A stretch of DNA of 64,000 nucleotides. Source: JBGAQP01 sp044220635. GTDB taxonomy: Bacteria; Pseudomonadota; Gammaproteobacteria; Burkholderiales; Usitatibacteraceae. The notes beneath the pieces are model-generated. The model was not told the DNA's origin. It did no database searches and saw only the letters and a program-made list of their open reading frames with translations. A program made the position numbers and the translations under genes. Shown piece after piece: positions 40,545 to 47,990 of the stretch; position 1 is the first letter of the stretch, and every line of letters starts with the position of its first letter. The stretch spans positions 58,572 to 122,571 of the forward strand of contig JBGAQP010000010.1 of the NCBI GenBank assembly GCA_044220635.1, in the 5' to 3' direction.

Positions 40545-41729
40545 CTAGAAGGCGGCGATCCCGGTCTGCGCCCGGCCGAGGATCAGCGCGTGCACGTCGT
40601 GGGTGCCCTCGTAGGTGTTCACCGCCTCGAGGTTCATCACGTGGCGGATCACGTGGTACTCGTCGGCGATGCCGTTGCCGCCGTGCATGTCGCGCGCCGC
40701 GCGCGCGATGTCCAGGGCCTTGCCGCAGGAATTGCGCTTCACGAGCGAGACCATCTCGGGCGTGGCGCGCCCTTCGTCGAGCAGGCGCCCCACGCGCAGG
40801 ACCGCCTGCAGCCCGAGCGTGATCTCGGTCTGCATGTCCGCGAGCTTCTTCTGGATGAGCTGGTTCGCGGCGAGCGGGCGGCCGAACTGCCTGCGCTCGA
40901 GCGTGTACCGGCGCGCGGCGTGCCAGCAGAACTCCGCCGCGCCGAGCGCCCCCCAGGAGATCCCGTAGCGTGCCTTGTTGAGGCAGCCGAACGGCCCCTT
41001 GAGGCCCTTCACGTTCGGCAGGTAGTTCTCCCCGGGAACGAAGACCTCGTCCATCACGATCTCGCCGGTGATCGAGGCGCGCAGGCTGAACTTGCCCTCG
41101 ATCTTGGGCGCCGAGAGCCCCTTCATGCCCTTCTCGAGGAGGAATCCGCGGATGTCTCCCGCGTCGTCCTTGGCCCAGACGACGAAGACATCGGCGATCG
41201 GGGAATTGGTGATCCACATCTTCGCGCCCGTGAGGCGGAAGCCGCCGTCGACCTTGCGCGCGCGGGTCACCATGCTGCCGGGGTCCGAGCCGTGGTCCGG
41301 CTCCGTGAGCCCGAAGCAGCCCACGACCTCGCCACGGGCGAGCCGCGGGAGCCAGCGCTCGCGCTGCGCCTCGGTGCCGTAGGCGTGGATCGGGTGCATC
41401 ACCAGCGAGGACTGCACGCTCATCGTCGAGCGGTAGCCGGAGTCCACGCGCTCCACCTCGCGGGCGATCAGCCCGTAGCAGACGTGGTTCACGCCCGCGC
41501 AACCGTAGCCCTCGATCGTGGGCCCCAGGAAGCCGAGCGCGCCCATCTCGGAGACGATCTCCCGGTCGAAACGCTCGTGGCGGTTCGCCTCGACCACGCG
41601 CGGCAGGAGCTTGTCCTGGCAATAGGCACGGGCGCTGTCGCGCACCATGCGCTCGTCCTCCGAGAGCTGCGCCTCGAGCAGCAGGGGATCGTCCCACTGG
41701 AACGCGGGCTTGAGGTCGTCGGGTTTCAT
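40545..41729 (-). CDS. gcdH: Glutaryl-CoA dehydrogenase
   Basis: 394 residues, an acyl-CoA dehydrogenase. The FAD/substrate segments CFGLTEPDHGSDPGSMVTRA and KMWITNSPIADVFVVWAK are typical of GcdH, and the catalytic base is Glu374 in NTYEGTHDVHALILGR. MHGGNGIADEYHVIRHVMNL agrees with glutaryl-CoA dehydrogenases rather than general acyl-CoA dehydrogenases. It oxidises and decarboxylates glutaryl-CoA to crotonyl-CoA in lysine, tryptophan and aromatic catabolism, passing electrons to ETF. It is read divergently from the S9 peptidase. No CoA-transferase or regulator partner gene adjoins it, although GcdR and CoA transferase often do. Confidence 0.95.
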   Translation of the reverse strand: MKPDDLKPAFQWDDPLLLEAQLSEDERMVRDSARAYCQDKLLPRVVEANRHERFDREIVSEMGALGFLGPTIEGYGCAGVNHVCYGLIAREVERVDSGYRSTMSVQSSLVMHPIHAYGTEAQRERWLPRLARGEVVGCFGLTEPDHGSDPGSMVTRARKVDGGFRLTGAKMWITNSPIADVFVVWAKDDAGDIRGFLLEKGMKGLSAPKIEGKFSLRASITGEIVMDEVFVPGENYLPNVKGLKGPFGCLNKARYGISWGALGAAEFCWHAARRYTLERRQFGRPLAANQLIQKKLADMQTEITLGLQAVLRVGRLLDEGRATPEMVSLVKRNSCGKALDIARAARDMHGGNGIADEYHVIRHVMNLEAVNTYEGTHDVHALILGRAQTGIAAF

Positions 41730-41814
41730 GCGGGGCCTCCGGTGGTGGAGGCATTCTACCCCCGCGGCCGGACACGCCGCGGCCGGCGGCCCGCGATTCC
41801 GGGCCGAATGCCAC

Positions 41815-41820
41815 TACAAT
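41815..41820 (+). promoter_or_regulatory. -10 box for the S9 peptidase gene
   Basis: TACAAT matches five of six consensus bases and stands 53 bp before the ATG at 41874. The -35 region is GC-rich and unclear. The transcript would start near 41827, just before the hairpin at 41832. Confidence 0.45.
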
Positions 41821-41831
41821 GCGCGCTTCGA

Positions 41832-41863
41832 GCACCGGGGCCTCGCGCCCCGGTGCGCCTTTT
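41832..41863 (+). terminator. Terminator-like hairpin in the leader of the S9 peptidase gene
   Basis: GCACCGGGGC and GCCCCGGTGC form a perfect 10-bp stem with a 5-base loop, followed by GCCTTTT. It lies between the -10 box and the start codon, ending about 10 bp before the ATG. It has the form of an intrinsic terminator in a 5' leader, so it could act as an attenuator or sequester the ribosome site. Confidence 0.5.
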
Positions 41864-41873
41864 CGGGGATTCC

Positions 41874-43862
41874 ATGGCCAAGAAGAACCGCATCACTGTC
41901 GAAGACCTCTGGAAGCTCGCGCGGCCCGCCCAGCCCGCGTTGTCGCCCGACGGCGCCCAGGCCTGCGTTTCCGTGTCCACCTACGACATGGAGGAGAACA
42001 AGGCCCGCGCGAGCCTCTGGCTGCTTTCGACCTACGGCGGCGAGCCGCGGCAGCTCACGAGCTGCGGGGAGAAGGACGGCGAGCCGCGCTGGTCGCCCGA
42101 CGGCCGCCGCATCGCCTTCGTCGCCAAGCGCGACAAGGACGACGAGCCGCAGCTCTACCTGATCGCCCCGGACGGCGGGGAGGCGCGGCGCCTCACCGAC
42201 ATCGCCACGGGCGTGTCCGCGATCAAGTGGTTCCCGGATTCCCGGCGCATCGCCTTCGTCTCCTGGGTGTGGCCCGAAGCGAAAGGGCTCCGGGACCTCG
42301 CGAAGCGCCAGAAGGAGCGCAAGGACTCGAAGGTCAAGGCGCACGTGGTCGAGCACTCCGCCTACCGGTACTGGGACCACTGGCTCTCCGACGGGCGCGT
42401 GCCGCGCCTGTTCATCGTGGAGGTGGAAGGCGGTCGCATCCGCGACCTGTTCGCGGGCACGCGATACGAGCTCCCTCGCAACGATCCCTCGGCGCACGAC
42501 TACGACGTCGCGCCCGACGGACGCGAGATCGTCTTCACCTTCGACCCCGCCGAGGACAAGCGTTTCGACCACGAGTACCGGCTGGTCGCGCTCGACCTGC
42601 GCCGCGCTCGCTTCCGCATGCTCGCGGAGCGCTCGCGCCTGTCGCACGCGAAGCCGCGCTACTCGCCCGACGGGCGCTCGATCGCCCTGCTCACGCAGGA
42701 CCTGCGCAAGAGCGCCGTGGCGCCCGAGCGCATCGCCATCCTCGAGCGCCGTCGCGGCTCGCTCCGGGTGATCGCGGATCGCTGGGACCGCAGCGCGAAC
42801 GCGCCGCTCGCCTGGGAGGCGGATTCGCGTGCCCTCGTCTTCGCCGCGGAGGACCGGGCGCGGCTGCACCTTTTCCGCTGGGAGCTCGGGCAGCCGCGCC
42901 CCGCAGCGATCGCGCACGGAGGCAGCGTCACCGATTTCGATCTCGCGGGCGGCGTGGTCGCCTTCGTGCGCAACACGATGAGCACGCCGCCCGCGGTCTT
43001 CGCCCTGCGCGAGGGCGAGGAGCGGCGCATCGACCGGTTCAACGACGAGCTCACCGCGGGGTGGCGGCTCGGCGAGGTCCGGGAGGTCGAGATCCGCGGC
43101 TGGAATGGGGAGAAGGTCCAGATGTGGGTGATCTACCCGCCGGATTTCGACCCCCGCAGGCGCTGGCCGCTGCTGCACAACATCCACGGCGGCCCCCATG
43201 CGATCTGGGGCGACAATTTCCACTTCCGCTGGAACAACCATGTCTTCGCCGCGCAGGGCTACGTCGTCGCCTGCGTGAACTACCACGGATCCTCGTCCTT
43301 CGGGCAGCGCTTCCTCGAGTCGATCGACAAGTCCTTCGGCAAGCGCGAGCTCGCCGACGTCGAGGCCGGCACCGACTGGCTGCTGAAGGAGCGCTACGTC
43401 GACCCGAAGCGGCTCGTGGCCGCCGGCGGCAGCTACGGCGGCTACATGGTCGCCTGGATGAACGGGCACACGGACCGCTACAAGGCTTACGTGTGCCACG
43501 CGGGCTGCTTCGACTGGGTGGCGATGTTCTCCGACGACGCCTGGTTCTGGCACCCGAAGGAGCTGGGCGCCTGGTACTGGGACGACATGGCGAAGGTCGA
43601 CGGGCAGAACCCGCGCGCGCGCGTCCGGCACATGAAGACCCCCACGCTCGTCATCCACGGGCTGCTCGACTACCGCGTGCCCGACTCGCAGGGTCTCGCC
43701 TACTACAACACGCTGAAGGCGAAGGGCGTGCCCGCGCGCCTCGTGTTCTTTCCCGACGAGAACCACTGGATCCTCAAGCCGCAGAACTCGCGGCTCTGGC
43801 ACCGCGAGTTCTTCGCCTGGCTCGGGCGCTTCGTGAAGGCCGGAGGGCGCCGGCGACGCTAG
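41874..43862 (+). CDS. S9-family serine peptidase (prolyl-oligopeptidase type)
   Basis: 662 residues. The N-terminal beta-propeller has TolB-like repeats (PRWSPDGRRIAFVAKRDKDD and later SPDGRSIALL). The C-terminal alpha/beta-hydrolase domain has Ser520 in GGSYGGYM, Asp599 in HGLLDYRVP and His631 in FPDENHWIL, the complete catalytic triad. HGGPHAIWGDNFHFRWN is the conserved region before the nucleophile. No signal peptide is present, so it should be cytoplasmic and cleave short peptides, probably as a dipeptidyl or acylaminoacyl peptidase. The ATG at 41874 begins MAKKNRITVEDLW, and upstream frame residues are not family-like. It shares CTAG stop bases with the convergent DUF3429 gene. Confidence 0.94.
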   Translation: MAKKNRITVEDLWKLARPAQPALSPDGAQACVSVSTYDMEENKARASLWLLSTYGGEPRQLTSCGEKDGEPRWSPDGRRIAFVAKRDKDDEPQLYLIAPDGGEARRLTDIATGVSAIKWFPDSRRIAFVSWVWPEAKGLRDLAKRQKERKDSKVKAHVVEHSAYRYWDHWLSDGRVPRLFIVEVEGGRIRDLFAGTRYELPRNDPSAHDYDVAPDGREIVFTFDPAEDKRFDHEYRLVALDLRRARFRMLAERSRLSHAKPRYSPDGRSIALLTQDLRKSAVAPERIAILERRRGSLRVIADRWDRSANAPLAWEADSRALVFAAEDRARLHLFRWELGQPRPAAIAHGGSVTDFDLAGGVVAFVRNTMSTPPAVFALREGEERRIDRFNDELTAGWRLGEVREVEIRGWNGEKVQMWVIYPPDFDPRRRWPLLHNIHGGPHAIWGDNFHFRWNNHVFAAQGYVVACVNYHGSSSFGQRFLESIDKSFGKRELADVEAGTDWLLKERYVDPKRLVAAGGSYGGYMVAWMNGHTDRYKAYVCHAGCFDWVAMFSDDAWFWHPKELGAWYWDDMAKVDGQNPRARVRHMKTPTLVIHGLLDYRVPDSQGLAYYNTLKAKGVPARLVFFPDENHWILKPQNSRLWHREFFAWLGRFVKAGGRRRR

Positions 43863-44296
43863 AGCAGGTAGAGGGCCACGCCGAGGATCGCCGCGACGAG
43901 CACGGTGATCGCGGTGCGCAGGTCCACGAACCAGGAGGGCAGGAGCCCCCGGCTGGAGAGCCACTGGTCCGCCGCCCACACGGCGACGAAGATCGCGAGG
44001 GCCGTGCCGACCTGCCAGCGGGGCGAGGGAAGCCACAGGACCGCCCAGGCGGCGAGCGAGGGCACCGCGCTCAGCCCGAGGGCGATCGCCCGCGTCTTCT
44101 CGTTGCCCGCCTCCTCGCGCAGCGCGAGGCCCCACTCGATGCCGCCGAGGAACGACAGGATCACCGCCGCATAGGTGACGAGGGCGGCGATGGCCGGAAC
44201 GCGCTGGTGGGAGTCGCCGTCGAACAGGAACGCGGTCGCGGCGACGAAGGGTATCGCCCCGGCGAAGGTGAGGATCCAGGCGATTCGGCGGACCAT
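43859..44296 (-). CDS. DUF3429 family membrane protein
   Basis: 145 residues with four or five predicted membrane helices, starting at about residue 5 (RIAWILTFAGAIPFVAATAF). FLGGIEWGLALREE is the conserved motif of DUF3429. The start at 44296 (MVRRIAW) is preferred over 44341, whose additional residues are basic and unconserved and overlap the aminotransferase coding region. The function is unknown; it lies 7 bp after the class V aminotransferase stop on the same strand and may be co-transcribed with it. Confidence 0.85.
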   Translation of the reverse strand: MVRRIAWILTFAGAIPFVAATAFLFDGDSHQRVPAIAALVTYAAVILSFLGGIEWGLALREEAGNEKTRAIALGLSAVPSLAAWAVLWLPSPRWQVGTALAIFVAVWAADQWLSSRGLLPSWFVDLRTAITVLVAAILGVALYLL

Positions 44297-44303
44297 GGGG
44301 GGA

Positions 44304-45464
44304 TTATCGCAGCGCGCGTCCCGCGGCCTCAAGGAGAGCATCCACGCTCGCCTCGTCGTGGTACACCCCGAAGCCGAAGCGAAGCCGCCGGTCGCGGCGG
44401 TCGATGTACACGCGCTCGGCGGCGAGCCGCTCCTGCTTCGATTCGGCCCCGTCGACGTCGAAGGCGAGGAAGTTGCCTCGTGGGACCGGCTCGGGCGGCA
44501 CGAGATGGCGCGGGGCGAGACCGTCGAGGCGCAGCCGCTCGAGGCCGGCGAGGAAGCGCTCCTGCATCCGGCGGGCGTGCTCGTGCACGCGTTCGACCGG
44601 GAGCCCGACGCCCGCCATCCAGTCCATCGCCGCGTTGAAGCGATAGAGCCCCGAGGGATCGAAGGTCGACCCCCAGAATCGGAACGCGTCTCGCGAGTAG
44701 GGCACCTCTCCGGTCGGCGTGCCGCTCAGCCCCTCGAAGGAAGCGAACCAGCCGGTGTCGAGGGGACGCAGCGCGCAGCCCGGCGGGACCGCGAGGAAAC
44801 AGGCGCCTTCGCCCGCCATCGCGTACTTGTAGCCCCCGCCGAGATAGAAGGCGCGGGCGTGGACGCGGGAGAGGTCGACGGGAACGGCGCAGAACGCGTG
44901 GTAGCCGTCGATCGCGACGAGCGCGCCCGCGGGCGCCGCTGCGACGATGCGCTCCAGGTCGGGTACGACGTACCCGGAGTCGAAGAAGACGTGCGAAAGC
45001 CAGACGAGGTCCCAGTTCCCGCCCCGGGCTTCGGCGGCGAAGCGCTCGGGAAACGTCTCCCAGGGCTCCAGGGGAACCTCGCGCAGGGTGAGCCGCCCGG
45101 TCTCGCGCAGCCGCCGCGTCTGGCGCCGGAAGGAGTGGAACTCGTGGGCGCTCGCGAGCACGCGCACCGGGCGCGACCAGTCGAGGCAGGAATAGAGGCG
45201 CGCGACGAACTCGTGCGTGTTCGGCGCGAACGCGACCTGCCGCGCGTCGCCCAGCCCGAGCAGGCGGGCCACGTGGCCTTGGGCCGCGGGGACGATCTCG
45301 CCGAACACGCGCTCCCACTTGCGGTCGGCGAGCGTGGCCGCGTCCGCCCAGTAGCGCAGGTGCGCGCTCTCGGTGGCGTCGGGCCAGGGATGGTGGCTGT
45401 GCGCCGCGAAGTGCAGCCAGCCGGGATTGGCCGCGAAGAAGCGCTTGAAGTGGTCGGCGAGCAT
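44304..45464 (-). CDS. Class V PLP-dependent aminotransferase (kynureninase-like)
   Basis: 386 residues. WLHFAAHSHHPWPDATESAH at the N-terminus resembles kynureninase-related proteins. SHVFFDSGYVVPDLERI and VAIDGYHAFCAVPVDLS carry the PLP aspartate region, and the Schiff-base lysine is in GGGYKYAMAGEGACF. The C-terminal FGFGVYHDEASVDALL fits the family end. The MLADHFKRFF start was chosen; the frame is open far upstream but the sequence there is antisense to other genes. The true substrate is unknown: kynureninase, cysteine desulfurase and isopenicillin-epimerase-like proteins share the fold. No tryptophan-degradation genes are nearby apart from gcdH, which is further left and in a different unit. 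Confidence 0.82.
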   Translation of the reverse strand: MLADHFKRFFAANPGWLHFAAHSHHPWPDATESAHLRYWADAATLADRKWERVFGEIVPAAQGHVARLLGLGDARQVAFAPNTHEFVARLYSCLDWSRPVRVLASAHEFHSFRRQTRRLRETGRLTLREVPLEPWETFPERFAAEARGGNWDLVWLSHVFFDSGYVVPDLERIVAAAPAGALVAIDGYHAFCAVPVDLSRVHARAFYLGGGYKYAMAGEGACFLAVPPGCALRPLDTGWFASFEGLSGTPTGEVPYSRDAFRFWGSTFDPSGLYRFNAAMDWMAGVGLPVERVHEHARRMQERFLAGLERLRLDGLAPRHLVPPEPVPRGNFLAFDVDGAESKQERLAAERVYIDRRDRRLRFGFGVYHDEASVDALLEAAGRALR

Positions 45465-45550
45465 GGGCGCGGGATCTCCGCGCGCATTCTCGGCGCTCGC
45501 CGGGGGGATGGCAACACGGGAGGCCGGCCGTGGCCCCCCACGAGCGAGCT

Positions 45551-46123
45551 TCAGTCCTTGAACGCCTCGACGTTGATGCGCAGGACCACCTCGTCGGCCA
45601 CCGCCGGCAGCGCGTACTTCATGCCGAAATCGCTGCGCTTGATCGTCGTGGTGAATTCCCCCCCGCAGGCCTTCTTCTTCGCCATCGGGTGGATGGCGCA
45701 ATGGAAGTGCGAGGCCGCCAGCGTGACGGGCCGCGTGACGCCGCGCAGGGTCAGGTCGCCCGCGACCGACTTCACCCGGTCCCCGTCGAAGGCGAAGCTC
45801 GTGGACTTGAACGCGATCGTCGGGTGCTTTGCCGCGTCGAGGAAGTCCTCGCCGCGCAGGTGCTCCTCGAGCTTGTCGAGGCCGGTGTCGACCGAGGCCG
45901 CGTCGATGCGGATGTCCGCGCTGCCCTTTTTCGCGGCGGCGTCGAGGGCGATCCTGCCCTCGGTCTTGTTGAACCGGCCGCGCTGCAGCGAGTAGCCGAG
46001 GTGCATCACCTCGAAGCTCGGAAAAGTGTGGAGGGAGTCGACTCGGTAGCTCTCGGTCTCGGCGGCCGCAGGGAGCACGGCGACCAGGGCGGCGATCGCC
46101 ACGGCGAGGGTCATGCGTTTCAT
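45551..46123 (-). CDS. YceI-family periplasmic protein (1)
   Basis: 190 residues with a clear signal peptide (LAVAIAALVAVLPAAAE). YRVDSLHTFPSFEVMHLGYS and GRFNKTEGRIALD are the opening of the YceI lipocalin-like fold, with DFLDAAKHPTIAFKSTSF and GDLTLRGVTRPVTL in order. An insertion with HCAIHPMAKKKACGG, containing two cysteines, interrupts the last third. YceI proteins bind isoprenoid lipids such as polyprenyl or ubiquinone-like molecules in the periplasm. It is the last gene of the marR-b561-yceI-yceI unit, 15 bp after the other yceI gene. Confidence 0.93.
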   Translation of the reverse strand: MKRMTLAVAIAALVAVLPAAAETESYRVDSLHTFPSFEVMHLGYSLQRGRFNKTEGRIALDAAAKKGSADIRIDAASVDTGLDKLEEHLRGEDFLDAAKHPTIAFKSTSFAFDGDRVKSVAGDLTLRGVTRPVTLAASHFHCAIHPMAKKKACGGEFTTTIKRSDFGMKYALPAVADEVVLRINVEAFKD

Positions 46124-46138
46124 GGAGGTCTCCTTGGA

Positions 46139-46702
46139 CTACTTGGTCGTTTCGGGCAATACGAACTTGAATCGGACGAGGACGTCGTCGGCGACCGTCT
46201 CCGTGTCGGCCCACGGCCCCTCGCCGATCCTGAAGAGCAGGCGCTTCAGGGTGAACTGCCCCTCGACGGTGCGCCCTCCGGCGGCCTCCGCGAGAGTGAA
46301 CGGCGCCACGATCGTCTGGGTGATTCCCTTGATGGTGAGCGCCCCGGAGGCTTCGTACTTTCCGGGGCCGGTTGGCTTCACGGCGGCCGCGACGAACTTC
46401 GCCTTCGGGAAGGCGCCGGTGTTGAACCAGGCCTTGCGCTTGACCTCGGTCTCGCCTTCGGCGTTGCCCAGATCGATCGAGCCCAGGTCCACCTCGAACT
46501 CGGCGCGCGTCGATTCGGGCTTCTTCGGATCGAAGCTCACCGTCGCGTCGAAGGCCCGGAAGCGGCCCTCCACGGGCACGTTCATCTGCTTCGAGACGAA
46601 ACGGATCCAGCTCTTGTCCACCGCGACCTTTTGCGGCACCTGGGCGATGGCGGGAAGGACGGCGACGAGCGTCGCGGCGGCGGCGAGGGCGATGCGTCTC
46701 AC
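46139..46702 (-). CDS. YceI-family periplasmic protein (2)
   Basis: 187 residues with a signal peptide (RRIALAAAATLVAVLPAIA). VDKSWIRFVSKQMNVPVEGRF is the opening strand pair of the fold, and FVAAAVKPTGPGKY followed by GALTIKGITQTIVAPFTL is the standard C-terminal part. It starts with GTG at 46702, overlapping the cytochrome b561 stop by 4 bp (GTGA), which couples the two. The protein is only distantly related to the neighbouring YceI, so they are not a recent duplication. Lipid or quinone binding in the periplasm beside a b561 cytochrome points to membrane redox chemistry, an inference from fold and context. Confidence 0.92.
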   Translation of the reverse strand: MRRIALAAAATLVAVLPAIAQVPQKVAVDKSWIRFVSKQMNVPVEGRFRAFDATVSFDPKKPESTRAEFEVDLGSIDLGNAEGETEVKRKAWFNTGAFPKAKFVAAAVKPTGPGKYEASGALTIKGITQTIVAPFTLAEAAGGRTVEGQFTLKRLLFRIGEGPWADTETVADDVLVRFKFVLPETTK

Positions 46703-47259
46703 GGTTCGTTCCCTGGCGAGGGCTTGAGGAAGGGCAGCATGCGGGCGAGCACGTCGTCGGCGTCGAGCACGTGGTGCTTGATCGCCGCCGCGATGTGCAG
46801 CGCGACCAGCGACGCGAGGCCGTAGTTGAGCCAACGATGGGCGGCCTTCAGCAGGTCGGCGAGCTCCTTGTTCTTGTCGACGAGGTCCGGGAGCGTGAGC
46901 GCCGGGACGCCGAGGTAGACGACCGGGAAGCCGGCCGCGGAACTGAACAGCCAGCCCGTGATCGGCACCGCGAAGAAGAGCAGGTAGAGCAGCGCGTGGG
47001 AGGCGTGGGCGGCCGCGCGTTCCCAGCCGGGCACGGAGGCGGGAAGGGCGGGTGCCGGATGGGCAAGCCGCCACGCGAGGCGCGCGGCCGAGAGCCAGAG
47101 GACGGTGATGCCGACCCATTTGTGCCAGGAGAAGTACTTCAGCTTCTGCGGCGAAAGGGGCAGGTCGACGAGGTACAGGCCGAAAGCGAGGTTGAAGAGG
47201 ATCAGCGCGGCGGCGGTCCAATGCAGGCCGACGGCGGCGTGGGTGTAGCGCGGTCCCAT
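46699..47259 (-). CDS. Cytochrome b561
   Basis: 186 residues with four membrane helices. Haem-ligand histidines are expected in GLHWTAAALILFNL, KYFSWHKWVGITVLW, AAHASHALLYLLFFAVPITG and AHRWLNYGLASLVALHIAAA, all in place. Proteins of this family transfer electrons between quinol and other carriers in the inner membrane; the classical paralogue CybB is a superoxide:ubiquinone oxidoreductase. It is 5 bp downstream of marR and coupled to yceI by a GTGA overlap. The b561-YceI pairing recurs in proteobacteria and suggests a common quinone-linked function. Confidence 0.93.
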   Translation of the reverse strand: MGPRYTHAAVGLHWTAAALILFNLAFGLYLVDLPLSPQKLKYFSWHKWVGITVLWLSAARLAWRLAHPAPALPASVPGWERAAAHASHALLYLLFFAVPITGWLFSSAAGFPVVYLGVPALTLPDLVDKNKELADLLKAAHRWLNYGLASLVALHIAAAIKHHVLDADDVLARMLPFLKPSPGNEP

Positions 47260-47264
47260 GGGGC

Positions 47265-47732
47265 TCAGGCGGCCTCGCCGGCGCGCTCTTCGAGGGCGTC
47301 GCGACGCTTGTCGAGCTCCTCGCGCAGCTTCCGCAGCCTTCGGGTGAGCGCGACGCGATCCGATTCGGAGAGGGCCTCGAAAGCGGGCTGCATGAAGGCG
47401 AGGTGGGGTTCGAACATCCGCGCGAACTGCCGCTCGCCCTCCGCCGTGAGCTTCACGACGGTGGAGCGCCGATCCCCGGGGCAGTCGCAGCGTTCGACCC
47501 AGCCGCGCTCGGAGAGGCGGTCGACGACCCCGGTCAGCGTCCCCTTCGTGATCAGCGTCCGCTCTCCCAGCTCCTTGAAAGTCATCCCGGGCGTGTTGCC
47601 CAGCGTGGCCACGATGTCGAACTGGGCCGGTGTCGTGCCGAGCTTGCGGATATGCGCCTCGGAGGCGCGCTCGAACGCCTGGTAGCAGCGTACGAGTTCG
47701 CGCAACACGGAAAGGTCGATGGCCCTGGACAT
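47265..47732 (-). CDS. MarR-family transcriptional regulator
   Basis: 155 residues with a winged helix in the middle: MTFKELGERTLITKGTLTGV is the recognition helix region and RCDCPGDRRSTVVKLTAEGE the wing, ending with the conserved aspartate-arginine pair. The CDC pair in the wing could make it thiol-sensitive, as in redox-responsive MarR proteins; that is an inference. A 24-bp palindrome six bases upstream of its ATG overlaps its ribosome-binding site, so it almost certainly represses its own operon with cytochrome b561 and the two yceI genes. Confidence 0.92.
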   Translation of the reverse strand: MSRAIDLSVLRELVRCYQAFERASEAHIRKLGTTPAQFDIVATLGNTPGMTFKELGERTLITKGTLTGVVDRLSERGWVERCDCPGDRRSTVVKLTAEGERQFARMFEPHLAFMQPAFEALSESDRVALTRRLRKLREELDKRRDALEERAGEAA

Positions 47733-47738
47733 GGCGGC

Positions 47739-47762
47739 ATTTAGTCCTAATTAGAACTAAAT
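47739..47762. promoter_or_regulatory. MarR operator palindrome
   Basis: ATTTAGTcCTAA and TTAGaACTAAAT make a 24-bp inverted repeat with one mismatched pair. It is the most AT-rich spot between the marR gene and the divergent gene at 47991. The arms have the size and symmetry of MarR-family operators. It also contains the AGGA that may be the marR ribosome site. Confidence 0.78.
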
Positions 47763-47990
47763 GTCAAGCCCTGTATTGGGTTTTAGCGATCTGTGTGGTC
47801 CAGAGCCGTCCAATCTCGAACGGCCGGCGACGCCATACCCGGGAAAGACAGGGGATCGCGACCACGGTTCCCGTCCCCTTTGACTTCCATCATCACGGCG
47901 GTCACGCCGCGGACTCATTCTGGAGTCGAGAATGTGCATTTCCGGCGGCCCCGGCTCCGGCGCACGGAGGCTCGGGCCGCCCATACGGAC

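Noticed and set aside
47793..47990. N-terminal extension of the helical protein by 66 residues
   Set aside because: The extension is Arg/Pro-rich without helical pattern and has no ribosome site. I chose the GTG at 47991, though this start is not certain.
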